10,045 bases of DNA from DASWHD01 sp036393335 (GTDB lineage: Bacteria; CG2-30-53-67; CG2-30-70-394): the NCBI GenBank assembly GCA_036393335.1, contig DASWHD010000075.1, forward strand, positions 1 to 10,045. Direction: 5' to 3'. The notes under the pieces are model-generated. The model saw nothing but the letters and a program-made list of their open reading frames with translations, did not search any database and was not told where the DNA came from. The translations under genes were made by a program, and so were the position numbers. Below, one piece after another: positions 1 through 7,061 of this stretch; positions within the stretch are counted from its first letter, which is position 1; each line of letters starts with the position of its first letter.

Positions 1-776
1 AGCCGTTCCGCACGCACGTCGGCCGGGTGGCCGAGCCCTGCGAGGCAGGCGGTCAGAGCTTCCGGGGCGAGGCCGGGCACGCCCTTGAGGTTGTTGGCGA
101 GGGTCTTGCGGCGGGAGTGGTAGCCGCGCTGGATGAGGGCGAAGAGGGCCCTGGCGTCGGCCACCTCCACGAGGGGGGCCGCGCGCAGGCGCAGGCGCAC
201 CACCGTGGAGTCGACCTGCGGCGGCGGGTAGAAGGCGTCGCGGGGCACATGGAGGAGAGGTTCCACCTCGGCGGTGTAGGTGACGCGCAGGGTCAGGCGG
301 CCGAAGTCCTTCTCTCCCGGCGTGGCCAGGAGCCGGTCGGCAACCTCGCGCTGCACCATCACGGTCAGGTCGGTGAAGCAGGCGCCGTGGTCGAGGAGGT
401 GGAGCAAGAGGGGCGAGGTGATGTGGTACGGGAGGTTGGCCACCAGCCGATAGGGAGGCGCCGGCAGGGTATGGTAGTCGAAGCGCAGGGCGTCCTCCTC
501 CACCACGTCGACCGGCGCGCCGGCGGGGAGCTGCTGGCGCAGGAAGTCCACGAGGCGGGGATCGACCTCGATGGCGGTGACCGCGGAGACCCGCTGCGCC
601 AGGGGCAGGGTCATCACCCCGAGCCCCGGCCCGATCTCCACCACGCGGTCGGTGGGGCGGAGGCCGGCGCGGTCGAGGAGGGTCTGCACGACACTCGCGT
701 CGGCCAGGAAGTGCTGGCCGATCCGCTTGTCTGGCCGCAGGCCGAAGCGGCGACACAGGTCGGCGGGCGAGGGCAT
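1..776 (-). CDS. rsmA: 16S rRNA (adenine(1518)-N(6)/adenine(1519)-N(6))-dimethyltransferase, 3' end cut by window edge
   Basis: RsmA/KsgA uses S-adenosylmethionine to dimethylate two adjacent adenines in the 3'-terminal helix of 16S rRNA, a late step in small-subunit assembly in the cytoplasm. About 258 residues are visible from the ATG at 774-776, and the frame runs off the left edge with no stop. Family members are usually about 260-290 residues, so little is missing. Visible signatures are the SAM-binding glycine loop EIGPGLGVMT (47-56), an acidic ribose-binding position at IEVDPRL (69-75), the catalytic motif NLPYHITSPL (114-123), FYPPPQVDSTVV (182-193) and the C-terminal SRRKTLANNL (221-230). 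The start is chosen because IGQHFL falls at residues 19-24, as is usual. No strong ribosome binding site precedes it. It lies on the same strand as accA, separated by about 250 bases that contain a hairpin repeat. The identification is firm. Confidence 0.96.
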   Translation of the reverse strand, partial: MPSPADLCRRFGLRPDKRIGQHFLADASVVQTLLDRAGLRPTDRVVEIGPGLGVMTLPLAQRVSAVTAIEVDPRLVDFLRQQLPAGAPVDVVEEDALRFDYHTLPAPPYRLVANLPYHITSPLLLHLLDHGACFTDLTVMVQREVADRLLATPGEKDFGRLTLRVTYTAEVEPLLHVPRDAFYPPPQVDSTVVRLRLRAAPLVEVADARALFALIQRGYHSRRKTLANNLKGVPGLAPEALTACLAGLGHPADVRAER

Positions 777-850
777 GGGGCGGGTATGAGTGCGGACGCG
801 GTAGGCCGGGAGGCGGTGCTAGCCCGGTCGGAGATGCCTGATTCGGCAAG

Positions 851-1027
851 CGGTCAGCGATCAGCCTTCAGCGATGGCCCCCTCCCCCACCGGGGGAGGG
901 CTGGGGTGGGGGCGGTGGGAGCCACTGCTACGCTCGTACACTCGAGGAACTACCTGGCCACACGCCCTCCCCCCAACCCCCTCCCGGAGGGAGGGGGAGG
1001 TTTGCTGATCGCTGATCGCTGAGGGCT
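851..1027. repeat. GC-rich hairpin intergenic repeat, copy A (inverted relative to copy B)
   Basis: This element of about 177 bp fills most of the rsmA-accA gap and ends 2-3 bases from the accA stop codon. Read on the reverse strand it aligns along its whole length with the copy at 2038-2217. Shared blocks are a heptamer terminus, a first C/G palindrome (here 973-997), a GTGTGG..CCAGG block, the 11-mer TGTACGAGCGT (reverse strand of 930-940), a second C/G palindrome (882-900) and a second heptamer terminus. The right end holds three tandem heptamers GCTGATC, GCTGATC, GCTGAGG (1004-1024). The left end holds GCTGAAG, GCTGATC, GCTGACC on the other strand (853-873). No reading frame in it looks like a real protein. 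It can form strong hairpins in RNA and could act as an attenuator or terminator after accA. Confidence 0.85.
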
Positions 1028-1029
1028 TT

Positions 1030-1977
1030 CTACGCCAGCTTGCCCATCGCCCGGAACTTGGCGTAGCGCTGGTCGATGAGCGCCTCGGGGCTTTCACGTT
1101 GTAGCTCGGCGAGGGCATCCCTGACGCTCTCCGCGACCCGGGCGGTGGTCATCTCCGGGTGGGTATGGGCGCCGCCGGGTGGCTCCTCGATGACGCCGTC
1201 GATGACGCCGAAGCCATACAGGTCGCGGGCCGTGAGCTTCAAGGACGTGGCGGCGATCTCCGCCTTGCCGGCGTCCTTCCACAGGATCGCGGCGCACCCT
1301 TCGGGAGAGATGACCGAGTAGATCGAGTGCTGGAGCATGTAGACGCGGTTGGCGACGGCGATGGCCAGGGCGCCGCCGGAGCCGCCCTCGCCGGTGATCA
1401 CCGTGACCACCGGCACCGGCAGGCGTGACATCACCCGCTGGCATTCGGCGATCGCCTGGGCCTGGCCGCGCTGTTCCGCATCGAGGCCGGGAAAGGCGCC
1501 CGGCGTGTCGACGAAGGTGACCAGCGGCAGGCGAAATTTGGCTGCCATGTGCATCAGGCGGATCGCCTTGCGGTACCCCTCCGGCTTGGGCATGCCGAAG
1601 TTGCGGTGGATGTTCTCCTTGGTGGTGCGGCCCTTCTGGTGGCCCAGCAACATCAACCCCTGTTTGCCGATGCGCCCGAGGCCGCCCACCAGGGCAGGAT
1701 CGTCACCGAAGGCGCGGTCGCCGGCCAACTGCTGGAAGTCGTCGGTGAGGCGGGCGATGTAGTCCAGGGCGTAGGGCCGTTTCGGGTGGCGGGCGAAGCG
1801 TGCCGTATCCCATGGCGAGAGCTGCTGGTCGGCGACGCGGCGCAGGTTGCCGTACTTATCCTCCAGCTCCTTGAGCTCGGCGGTGAGGTCGAGCCCCTCC
1901 TCCTCGTGTAGGAGGCGCAGCTTGTGGATGTGGGCCTCCAGGGTGGACAGGGCGTCCTGCTTAGGGTGGTCGGCCAT
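1030..1977 (-). CDS. accA: acetyl-CoA carboxylase carboxyltransferase subunit alpha
   Basis: AccA is the alpha subunit of the carboxyltransferase half of acetyl-CoA carboxylase. With AccD it moves the carboxyl group from biotin on AccB to acetyl-CoA, giving malonyl-CoA for fatty acid synthesis. The protein is 315 residues, against about 319 in E. coli, and is collinear with it. It has an N-terminal helical segment, ARHPKRPYALDYI (62-74), GHQKGRTTKENI (112-123), NFGMPKPEGYRKAIRLM (126-142), FVDTPGAFPG (155-164), the oxyanion-type loop GEGGSGGALAI (196-206) and SVISPEGCAAILW (221-233). The ATG at 1975-1977 has GAGGG three bases upstream. The gene follows dnaE on the same strand, the classic dnaE-accA order, but 246 bases separate them, most of that being a hairpin repeat. 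AccD is not in the window. No damage is seen. Confidence 0.98.
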   Translation of the reverse strand: MADHPKQDALSTLEAHIHKLRLLHEEEGLDLTAELKELEDKYGNLRRVADQQLSPWDTARFARHPKRPYALDYIARLTDDFQQLAGDRAFGDDPALVGGLGRIGKQGLMLLGHQKGRTTKENIHRNFGMPKPEGYRKAIRLMHMAAKFRLPLVTFVDTPGAFPGLDAEQRGQAQAIAECQRVMSRLPVPVVTVITGEGGSGGALAIAVANRVYMLQHSIYSVISPEGCAAILWKDAGKAEIAATSLKLTARDLYGFGVIDGVIEEPPGGAHTHPEMTTARVAESVRDALAELQRESPEALIDQRYAKFRAMGKLA

Positions 1978-1993
1978 GGGCCCTCATGTTGTC

Positions 1994-2004
1994 GGAACGG
2001 TTCC
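1994..2004. promoter_or_regulatory. small palindrome upstream of accA
   Basis: GGAACGGTTCC is a perfect inverted repeat with 5-base arms around one central base, lying 17 bases before the accA start. It is outside hairpin repeat copy B. It could be an operator half-site pair or simply chance in a GC-rich gap. No regulator can be named, and no convincing -35/-10 pair is seen beside it. Confidence 0.2.
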
Positions 2005-2037
2005 AAGGCGGCAACTGTGGGGGGGACAGATGTCGGC

Positions 2038-2217
2038 GGTCAGCTTTCAGCCATCAACTCCCCCTCCCTCCGGGAGGGGGCTGGGGGGAGGGCGTGTGGA
2101 CCAGGCAGCGAGTCGGCTGTACGAGCGTGGCGGTGGTGCCGACCACCCCCACCCCGGCCCTCCCCCGGAGGGGGAGGGTGCCCACCGCTGAAAGCTGATC
2201 GCTGAGAGCTGACAGCT
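2038..2217. repeat. GC-rich hairpin intergenic repeat, copy B
   Basis: This element of about 180 bp lies between the end of dnaE and the start of accA. Its ends are inverted repeats: GGTCAGCTTTCAGC at 2038-2051 pairs with GCTGAAAGCTGATC at 2187-2200, with 13 of 14 matching. The right end continues as heptamers GCTGAAA, GCTGATC, GCTGAGA, GCTGACA plus GCT (2187-2217). Inside are two C/G palindromes (about 2057-2080 and 2158-2178) and the 11-mer TGTACGAGCGT (2118-2128) shared with copy A. The copy is inverted relative to copy A, so accA sits between the two. It ends seven bases from the dnaE stop and could give a stable transcript hairpin after dnaE. No transposase is nearby, so any mobility would be non-autonomous. 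Confidence 0.85.
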
Positions 2218-2223
2218 ATGAAG

Positions 2224-5200
2224 CTAGCGAAACCCCACCGAGATGGCGTCGCCCAGCTCCTGCTCCAGCTCGGCGAGGACCTCGTCGCTGGGTTGAATGG
2301 AGTAGGTGGGGGCGGTGCGGATCTTCACCCGGTCGCCGCCGGGCAGGTCGAGCTGGAGGAAGACCGGGCAGTCGCCCGGGTGCTGGCTGAGGATCTGGCG
2401 CAGCACCTGATAATCCTCCTTCTTCTGGCGGCTGGGGCGCAGGACGATCTCCGCCGCCGTGGAGACCTGGGCGCGGTGGTGGGCGAGGGGCAGGAGGTTG
2501 TCCGCGCGCAAAGAGGTGCCGCGGTCGCCCACCTGCACCCGGCCGGTGATCACCACCGGGTCGCGGCTCTCCAGGAGATGCTCCACCTCCTTGTAGAGGC
2601 GCGCGAAGAGCGCCGCCTCGATGAGGCCGGTCATGTCTTCCACCGTGAGGATGGCGAACCGTTCACCGGACTTGTTCACCTTGGTGGTGACGCTCTGGAT
2701 CAGGCCGATCACCGTCGCCTGGCCCTCCTCCTTCCAGGTGTGGAGGGTGGCGATGTCGGCGGTGGCGTAGCGCCGGATCTCGTCCTGGAAGCGGGTCAGG
2801 GGGTGGCCGGTGACGTAGAAGCCGAGGGCCTCTTTCTCGTGCTCCAGCTTGAGGCGCTCGGGCCACGGCGCCACCGGCTCCATCGAACCGAGGAGGTCGG
2901 TGGTCTCCACTTCGAGGGAATCGAGGAGCGACTCCTGACCCGACGCGGCCTCATGGGCCATCTGGTTGGCGGCCGCCAGGGCCTGGTCGATGTGCGTCAT
3001 GAGTTGCGCGCGGTTGGAGTGCAAGGAGTCGAAGGCCCCGCACTTCACCAGGGCCTCGAGCATGCGCCGGTTGGGCTTCACCGCCGCGATGCGCTGGCAG
3101 AAGTCGACCAGGCTGGTGAACGACCCGCCCGCCTCGCGTGCCGTGGCCACCGCCCCGATCGCCTCGGAGCCGACGTTCTTCACCGCCGCCAGACCGAAGC
3201 GGATGGCGCGCCCCTCCACCTTGAACGCGGCGGTCGACTGGTTCACGTCCGGCGGCAGGACCTGGATGCCGGTCACGCGGCAGTGGTGGACGTACTTCAC
3301 CACCTTGTCCGTGTGGTCCATGTCGCTGGAGATGATCGCGGCCATGAACGCGACCGGGTGGTGCGCCTTGAGGAACGCGGTCTGGTAGGAGATCAGGGCG
3401 TAGGCCGCCGAGTGCGACTTGTTGAAGCCGTACTTGGCGAACTCCGCCATCAGACGGAAGATCTCCTCGGCCTTGCCCCGGGCCACGCCGCGCGCCACCG
3501 CACCGTCCACGAACCGGTCGCGCTGGCGGTCCATCTCCGCCTGGTCCTTCTTGCCCATGGCGCGGCGCAGGAGGTCGGCGGCGCCCATGGAGAAGCCCGC
3601 CAGGGTGGCGGCGATCTGCATCACCTGCTCCTGATAGAGGATCAGGCCGTAGGTGTCCTTGAGGATCGGCTCCAGCTCCGGCAGCAGGTAGCGGATCTCT
3701 CTGCGCCCGTGCTTGCACTCGATGAAGTCGTCCACCATGCCCGAGCCGAGCGGCCCGGGGCGGTAGAGGGCGACCAGGGCGATGATGTCCTCGAAGCAGC
3801 GTGGCTTGAGCTTCACGATCAGCTCGCGCATGCCGCCGGACTCGAGCTGGAAGACGCCGGTGGTGTCGCCCTTGCACAGCAGGTCGTAGGTCGCGGCGTC
3901 GTCCTGGGGCAGCGCGGCGAGCACCAGGGGCGCCTCGCCCCGCTCGCTGCGCACCTGGTTGGCGAGGGTCACCGCCCGGTCGAGGACCGTCAGGGTCTTC
4001 AGGCCGAGGAAGTCGAACTTCACCAGCCCGACCTTCTCCACGAATTTCTTGTCGAACTGGGTGACCACGTCCCCTTCCGGGGTCTGGAAGAGGGGCGCGT
4101 GGTCGCGCAGGGGGCCGTCGCCGATCACCACCCCGGCGGCGTGAGTGGAGGCGTGGCGGTTGAGCCCTTCGAGGTCGCGCGCGTAGCGCAACACCTCGCG
4201 AATGCGCTCGTCCTTCTCCGCCAGCTCGCGCAGGCGGGGCTCCTGTTTGAGGGCCTGCTCCAGGGTGATGCCCAGCTCGTTGGGTATCAGCTTGGCGAGG
4301 CGGTCGCACTCCGCGTACGGGATCTCCAGGACCCGCCCCACGTCGCGGATGATGGCGCGCGCCTGGAGGGTGCCGAAGGTGATGATCTGCGCCACCGCCT
4401 CGCGGCCGTATCCCTTGTCCACCGAGTACTTGCGGGTGACGTAGTCGATCACCTCGCCGCGCCGGTCCATGCAGAAGTCCATGTCGATGTCCGGCATGGA
4501 GACCCGCTCCGGGTTGAGGAAGCGCTCGAACAGCAGGTTGTAGGGCAGGGGGTCGAGGTCGGTGATGCCCAGGGAGTAGGCGACCAGGGAGCCGGCCGCC
4601 GAGCCGCGCCCCGGCCCCACCGGGATGGCGTGGTCGCGGGCGTAGCGGGTGAAATCCCAAACGATCAGGAAGTAGCCGGGGAAGCCCATCTCCTCGATGA
4701 TGGACAGCTCGGTGGCCAGCCGCTCCTCGTAGGTGGTACGGGGGTGGCATTGGGGGGGGCGGCTCGCCAGGCGCTGTTCGAGCCCCTCCCGGGCGAGGTG
4801 GCGCAGGTAGTCGATGGGGTGCGCATACCCCTCGGGGATGTCGAACGACGGCAGATAGGTGTGGGAGGTGTCGAGCTGGAAGTGGCAGCGCTCGGCGATG
4901 CGCAGGGTGTTGGCGATCGCCTCCGGCAGGTCGGTGAACAACGCGGCCATCTCCTCCCCGGAGCGGAAGTAGAGCTGGTCGGTGTCGTAGCGCCAGCGGT
5001 TGGGATTGGCCTGCGTCGTCTGTCCCTGGAGGCACATGAGGATGTCGTGGGCCGCCGCCTTGGACTGCTCCAGGTAGTGGACGTTGTTGGTCGCCACCAG
5101 GGGGATCCCCAGCTCGCGGCCGATCTCCACCAGGCCGGCGTTCACCTCTTCCTGGCCCGGTGTGCCGGTGCGCTGGATCTCCAGGAAGAAGTTATCGTCT

Positions 5201-5718
5201 CCCAGGATGTGGCGGTACTCGGCCGCCGCGCGGCGCGCCGCTTCACGGTCGCCGTTGCGCAGGTGGCGCGGGACCTCGCCGGCGAGGCAGGAGGACAGGG
5301 CGATCAGCCCCTCGGCGTGGAGGGCGAGAAGCTCCATATCGATGCGCGGCTTGTAGTAGAACCCCTCGAGGTAGCCGGTGGTGACCAGGGAGAGGAGGTT
5401 GCGGTAGCCGTGCTCGTTGGTGGCCAGGAGGATCAGGTGGTAGGTCTTCGGCAGGCCGACGTGGTGGCGCTTGTCCTGGTGGCCGGTGGGGGAGAGGTAG
5501 ACCTCGCAGCCGATGATCGGCTGGACGCCGTGTTTCTTGGCAGTGAGGAAGAAGTCCACCGCCCCGAAGAGATTCCCGTGGTCGGTCATCGCCACCGCCG
5601 GCATGCCGTACTGCGCCGCCCGGGCGCACATTTCCCCCACCTTCATCGCCCCATCGAGGAGCGAGTACTGGGTGTGGGTGTGGAGATGAACGAAGGGAGG
5701 CTGTGGGGGTGGGCTCAT
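2224..5718 (-). CDS. dnaE: DNA polymerase III subunit alpha (DnaE), with near-complete PHP domain
   Basis: DnaE is the catalytic alpha subunit of the replicative DNA polymerase III holoenzyme. From the ATG at 5716-5718 it is 1164 residues, matching the usual ~1160. A GTG at 5766 would add 16 residues, but it lies inside the likely promoter spacer, and family members begin just before FVHLHTH. Domains in order are: the PHP domain (about 9-270); the polymerase core, with GPGRGSAAGS (368-377), PDIDMDF (409-415, catalytic D410 and D412) and VKFDFLGL carrying the third Asp (D559); a helix-hairpin-helix region; a weak clamp-binding candidate QESLLDSL (928-935); the OB fold (about 1001-1085); and a C-terminal domain. 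PHP metal-ligand positions read H13, H15, D22, H47, E72, H94, C144, N212, H214. Eight of nine are kept, and Asp is replaced by Asn at 212. The gene diverges from the GT9 gene and precedes accA. Confidence 0.97.
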   Translation of the reverse strand: MSPPPQPPFVHLHTHTQYSLLDGAMKVGEMCARAAQYGMPAVAMTDHGNLFGAVDFFLTAKKHGVQPIIGCEVYLSPTGHQDKRHHVGLPKTYHLILLATNEHGYRNLLSLVTTGYLEGFYYKPRIDMELLALHAEGLIALSSCLAGEVPRHLRNGDREAARRAAAEYRHILGDDNFFLEIQRTGTPGQEEVNAGLVEIGRELGIPLVATNNVHYLEQSKAAAHDILMCLQGQTTQANPNRWRYDTDQLYFRSGEEMAALFTDLPEAIANTLRIAERCHFQLDTSHTYLPSFDIPEGYAHPIDYLRHLAREGLEQRLASRPPQCHPRTTYEERLATELSIIEEMGFPGYFLIVWDFTRYARDHAIPVGPGRGSAAGSLVAYSLGITDLDPLPYNLLFERFLNPERVSMPDIDMDFCMDRRGEVIDYVTRKYSVDKGYGREAVAQIITFGTLQARAIIRDVGRVLEIPYAECDRLAKLIPNELGITLEQALKQEPRLRELAEKDERIREVLRYARDLEGLNRHASTHAAGVVIGDGPLRDHAPLFQTPEGDVVTQFDKKFVEKVGLVKFDFLGLKTLTVLDRAVTLANQVRSERGEAPLVLAALPQDDAATYDLLCKGDTTGVFQLESGGMRELIVKLKPRCFEDIIALVALYRPGPLGSGMVDDFIECKHGRREIRYLLPELEPILKDTYGLILYQEQVMQIAATLAGFSMGAADLLRRAMGKKDQAEMDRQRDRFVDGAVARGVARGKAEEIFRLMAEFAKYGFNKSHSAAYALISYQTAFLKAHHPVAFMAAIISSDMDHTDKVVKYVHHCRVTGIQVLPPDVNQSTAAFKVEGRAIRFGLAAVKNVGSEAIGAVATAREAGGSFTSLVDFCQRIAAVKPNRRMLEALVKCGAFDSLHSNRAQLMTHIDQALAAANQMAHEAASGQESLLDSLEVETTDLLGSMEPVAPWPERLKLEHEKEALGFYVTGHPLTRFQDEIRRYATADIATLHTWKEEGQATVIGLIQSVTTKVNKSGERFAILTVEDMTGLIEAALFARLYKEVEHLLESRDPVVITGRVQVGDRGTSLRADNLLPLAHHRAQVSTAAEIVLRPSRQKKEDYQVLRQILSQHPGDCPVFLQLDLPGGDRVKIRTAPTYSIQPSDEVLAELEQELGDAISVGFR

Positions 5719-5747
5719 GGATGCGGTGGGGCGGACTGCGTGGCGCC

Positions 5748-5776
5748 ATGCTAGTGTCTGCCGCACGATAGTTCAA
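5748..5776 (-). promoter_or_regulatory. candidate sigma-70-type promoter for dnaE
   Basis: On the minus strand TTGAAC (5771-5776) and TAGCAT (5748-5753) are separated by 17 bases, each matching four of six consensus positions. Transcription would begin about 20-25 bases before the ATG at 5718. This favours that ATG over the GTG at 5766. It is a pattern match only. Confidence 0.35.
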
Positions 5777-5799
5777 TTCGGCCAGGTTGATCCTGAGAC

Positions 5800-5829
5800 T
5801 TGTAAGTAATTGAAAGATAGATGTAATTT
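5800..5829 (+). promoter_or_regulatory. candidate sigma-70-type promoter for the GT9 gene
   Basis: TTGTAA (5800-5805) and TAATTT (5824-5829) are separated by 18 bases in the only clearly AT-rich stretch of the window (about 5765-5835). Transcription would start about 35 bases before the GTG at 5870. The base composition contrast with the surrounding GC-rich DNA supports a promoter region, but the exact boxes are uncertain. Confidence 0.35.
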
Positions 5830-5869
5830 TGTGAATGGCTGAGCCTGACCCAGCGCCATCCAGGGGCTG

Positions 5870-6892
5870 GTGATCTCGGCCGAGGCTCTCCTGAACGTGG
5901 CTCAGCGATCCCCTCGCTCGATCCTCTTTATCGCCCTCCAAGGGTTGGGGAACGTGTTGCTTGCCGAGCCGGCCCTTGCGGCCTGCCGTGGGCGCTACCC
6001 GGGCGCCCGCATCACCCTCCTGGTCCGCACCCAGAGCCACGGCGCCCTGCTGGCGGACCACCCGGCGGTGCACGAGATCGCCCCGTTCACTCGGCCCGAC
6101 CTGTGGCGCCTGCGGCGGCGGCGGTTTGACCTCTCGTACACCTGCTTTCCGGCCAACGACTGGCGGTTCGAGGCAGTCACCCGGCTCATCGCCGCGCGCC
6201 GGCGGGTGGGCCACGCCTACCCCCTACGGCGGCCACTGCACGTGCCCGGTGCGTACACCCAGCGGGTGCCGGTGGCCGCGGTGGACGACGTCCGGCAAAA
6301 TCTCAACCTGGTGGGACCGGACCTCCCCTACCGGCCACCACACCTGGACGCGGTCCCGGTACTGCGCAATGGCCCGGTCCTCGGGGTCCACCCCGGCAGC
6401 TCCCATTCCCGGCTCATGGCCCTCAAGCGGTGGCCCGCGGGCCACTTCCGCGCCGTGATCGACCGTGCCCTGGCGGCTCTTCCGGAGCTCACGGTCTGGC
6501 TGTTCGCCGGGCCGGAGGACGAGGCCGAGGCGGCGGCGATCGCCGCCGACCCCGAGCCGCGCCTGGAGGTGGTGCGGGGGCTCTCGATCGTCGAAACGGC
6601 GCGGCGCATCGCCGCGTGCACCGCCTTCCTGTCCAACGACTCGGGGCTCATGCACGTCGCCGCGGCGTGTGGCGTCCCCACCGTCGCCCTGTTCGGCCCC
6701 ACGGACCCGCGCCGCACCGCCCCGCGCGACGCGGTGGTGGTGACCCGGTCCGTCGACTGCGCCCCGTGCTGGCCCCTGGAGGCGACCGGCCATCGCGATC
6801 CCTGCCCCCTCCCCACCCCCATCTGCCTCACCGGCCTCCACCCGGAGCGGGTGTGGCAGTCTCTCGCGCCGTTCCTGATCAAGGCGGCGTAG
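5870..6892 (+). CDS. glycosyltransferase family 9 (heptosyltransferase-like) protein
   Basis: GT9 enzymes transfer heptose or related sugars from nucleotide-activated donors onto the lipopolysaccharide inner core at the cytoplasmic face of the inner membrane. The protein is 340 residues, typical of the family. The N-terminal Rossmann-like half opens with ILFIALQGLGNVLLAEPAL (18-36). The C-terminal half has GVHPGSS (172-178) and KRWP (186-189). The family signature SNDSGLMHVAAACGVPTVAL (255-274) is followed by FGPTDP (275-280). A cysteine group at C297, C300, C312 and C319 matches the Cys-rich tail often seen in GT9 proteins. The start is GTG at 5870 with CAGGGG just upstream, and an in-frame stop at 5840-5842 rules out earlier starts. 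A GTG at residue 10 is an alternative. No transmembrane segment is seen. The donor and acceptor cannot be read from sequence, so no waa/rfa symbol is given. Confidence 0.9.
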   Translation: MISAEALLNVAQRSPRSILFIALQGLGNVLLAEPALAACRGRYPGARITLLVRTQSHGALLADHPAVHEIAPFTRPDLWRLRRRRFDLSYTCFPANDWRFEAVTRLIAARRRVGHAYPLRRPLHVPGAYTQRVPVAAVDDVRQNLNLVGPDLPYRPPHLDAVPVLRNGPVLGVHPGSSHSRLMALKRWPAGHFRAVIDRALAALPELTVWLFAGPEDEAEAAAIAADPEPRLEVVRGLSIVETARRIAACTAFLSNDSGLMHVAAACGVPTVALFGPTDPRRTAPRDAVVVTRSVDCAPCWPLEATGHRDPCPLPTPICLTGLHPERVWQSLAPFLIKAA

Positions 6893-6905
6893 CCGCGAGA
6901 AGGTC

Positions 6906-7052
6906 TCACCGCAGAGACGCTGAGGGTCGTGCTTACTCCATCACGGCGAGCACCGACCCTCTCACGGAGCCTTCCCCCGCCTTCGCGTCGGTTGAGGCGC
7001 GATGCGTCGCACAACCCCTCGTTCCTCCGCGCCCTCGGCGTCTCTGCGGTGA
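6906..7052. repeat. MITE-like palindromic element with 19-bp terminal inverted repeats
   Basis: TCACCGCAGAGACGCTGAG (6906-6924) and CTCGGCGTCTCTGCGGTGA (7034-7052) are inverted copies with a single mismatch. Together they bound a 147-bp element between two convergent genes. A nested hairpin pairs 6923-6933 with 6949-6960, with one bulged base. No coding frame inside is credible and no target duplication is visible at the edges. Elements with this CACCGCAGAGACGC-type end are widely dispersed in environmental bacterial genomes. It may also serve as a bidirectional terminator for the GT9 gene and the secreted-protein gene. Confidence 0.85.
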
Positions 7053-7061
7053 CGCATGTGC

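Noticed and set aside
27..1022. A 331-residue plus-strand open frame
   Set aside because: It is antisense to rsmA and runs into the GC-rich repeat. The rsmA frame carries all family motifs, while this one has none.
851..2217. CRISPR array suggested by short regularly spaced repeats
   Set aside because: The repeats are contiguous 7-base units at element ends with no unique spacers, and the larger copies are a single inverted pair.
851..2217. A composite transposon carrying accA
   Set aside because: There is no transposase, accA follows dnaE in its usual ancestral order, and the flanking elements look like independent intergenic insertions.
2951..5035. A 694-residue minus-strand frame inside dnaE
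   Set aside because: It is a shifted frame of dnaE with Arg/Pro/Gly-rich low-complexity composition. The dnaE frame is intact throughout.
2218..5754. A 1178-residue open frame on the plus strand opposite dnaE
   Set aside because: It is the antisense of a clearly conserved DnaE. Its composition (His, Gly, Val, Glu rich) follows from GC-rich codon positions on the other strand, and it shows no family motif.
5243..6214. A 323-residue minus-strand frame covering the dnaE-GT9 spacer
   Set aside because: It overlaps dnaE in another frame, crosses the AT-rich promoter region, and is antisense to the start of the GT9 gene, whose motifs are clear.
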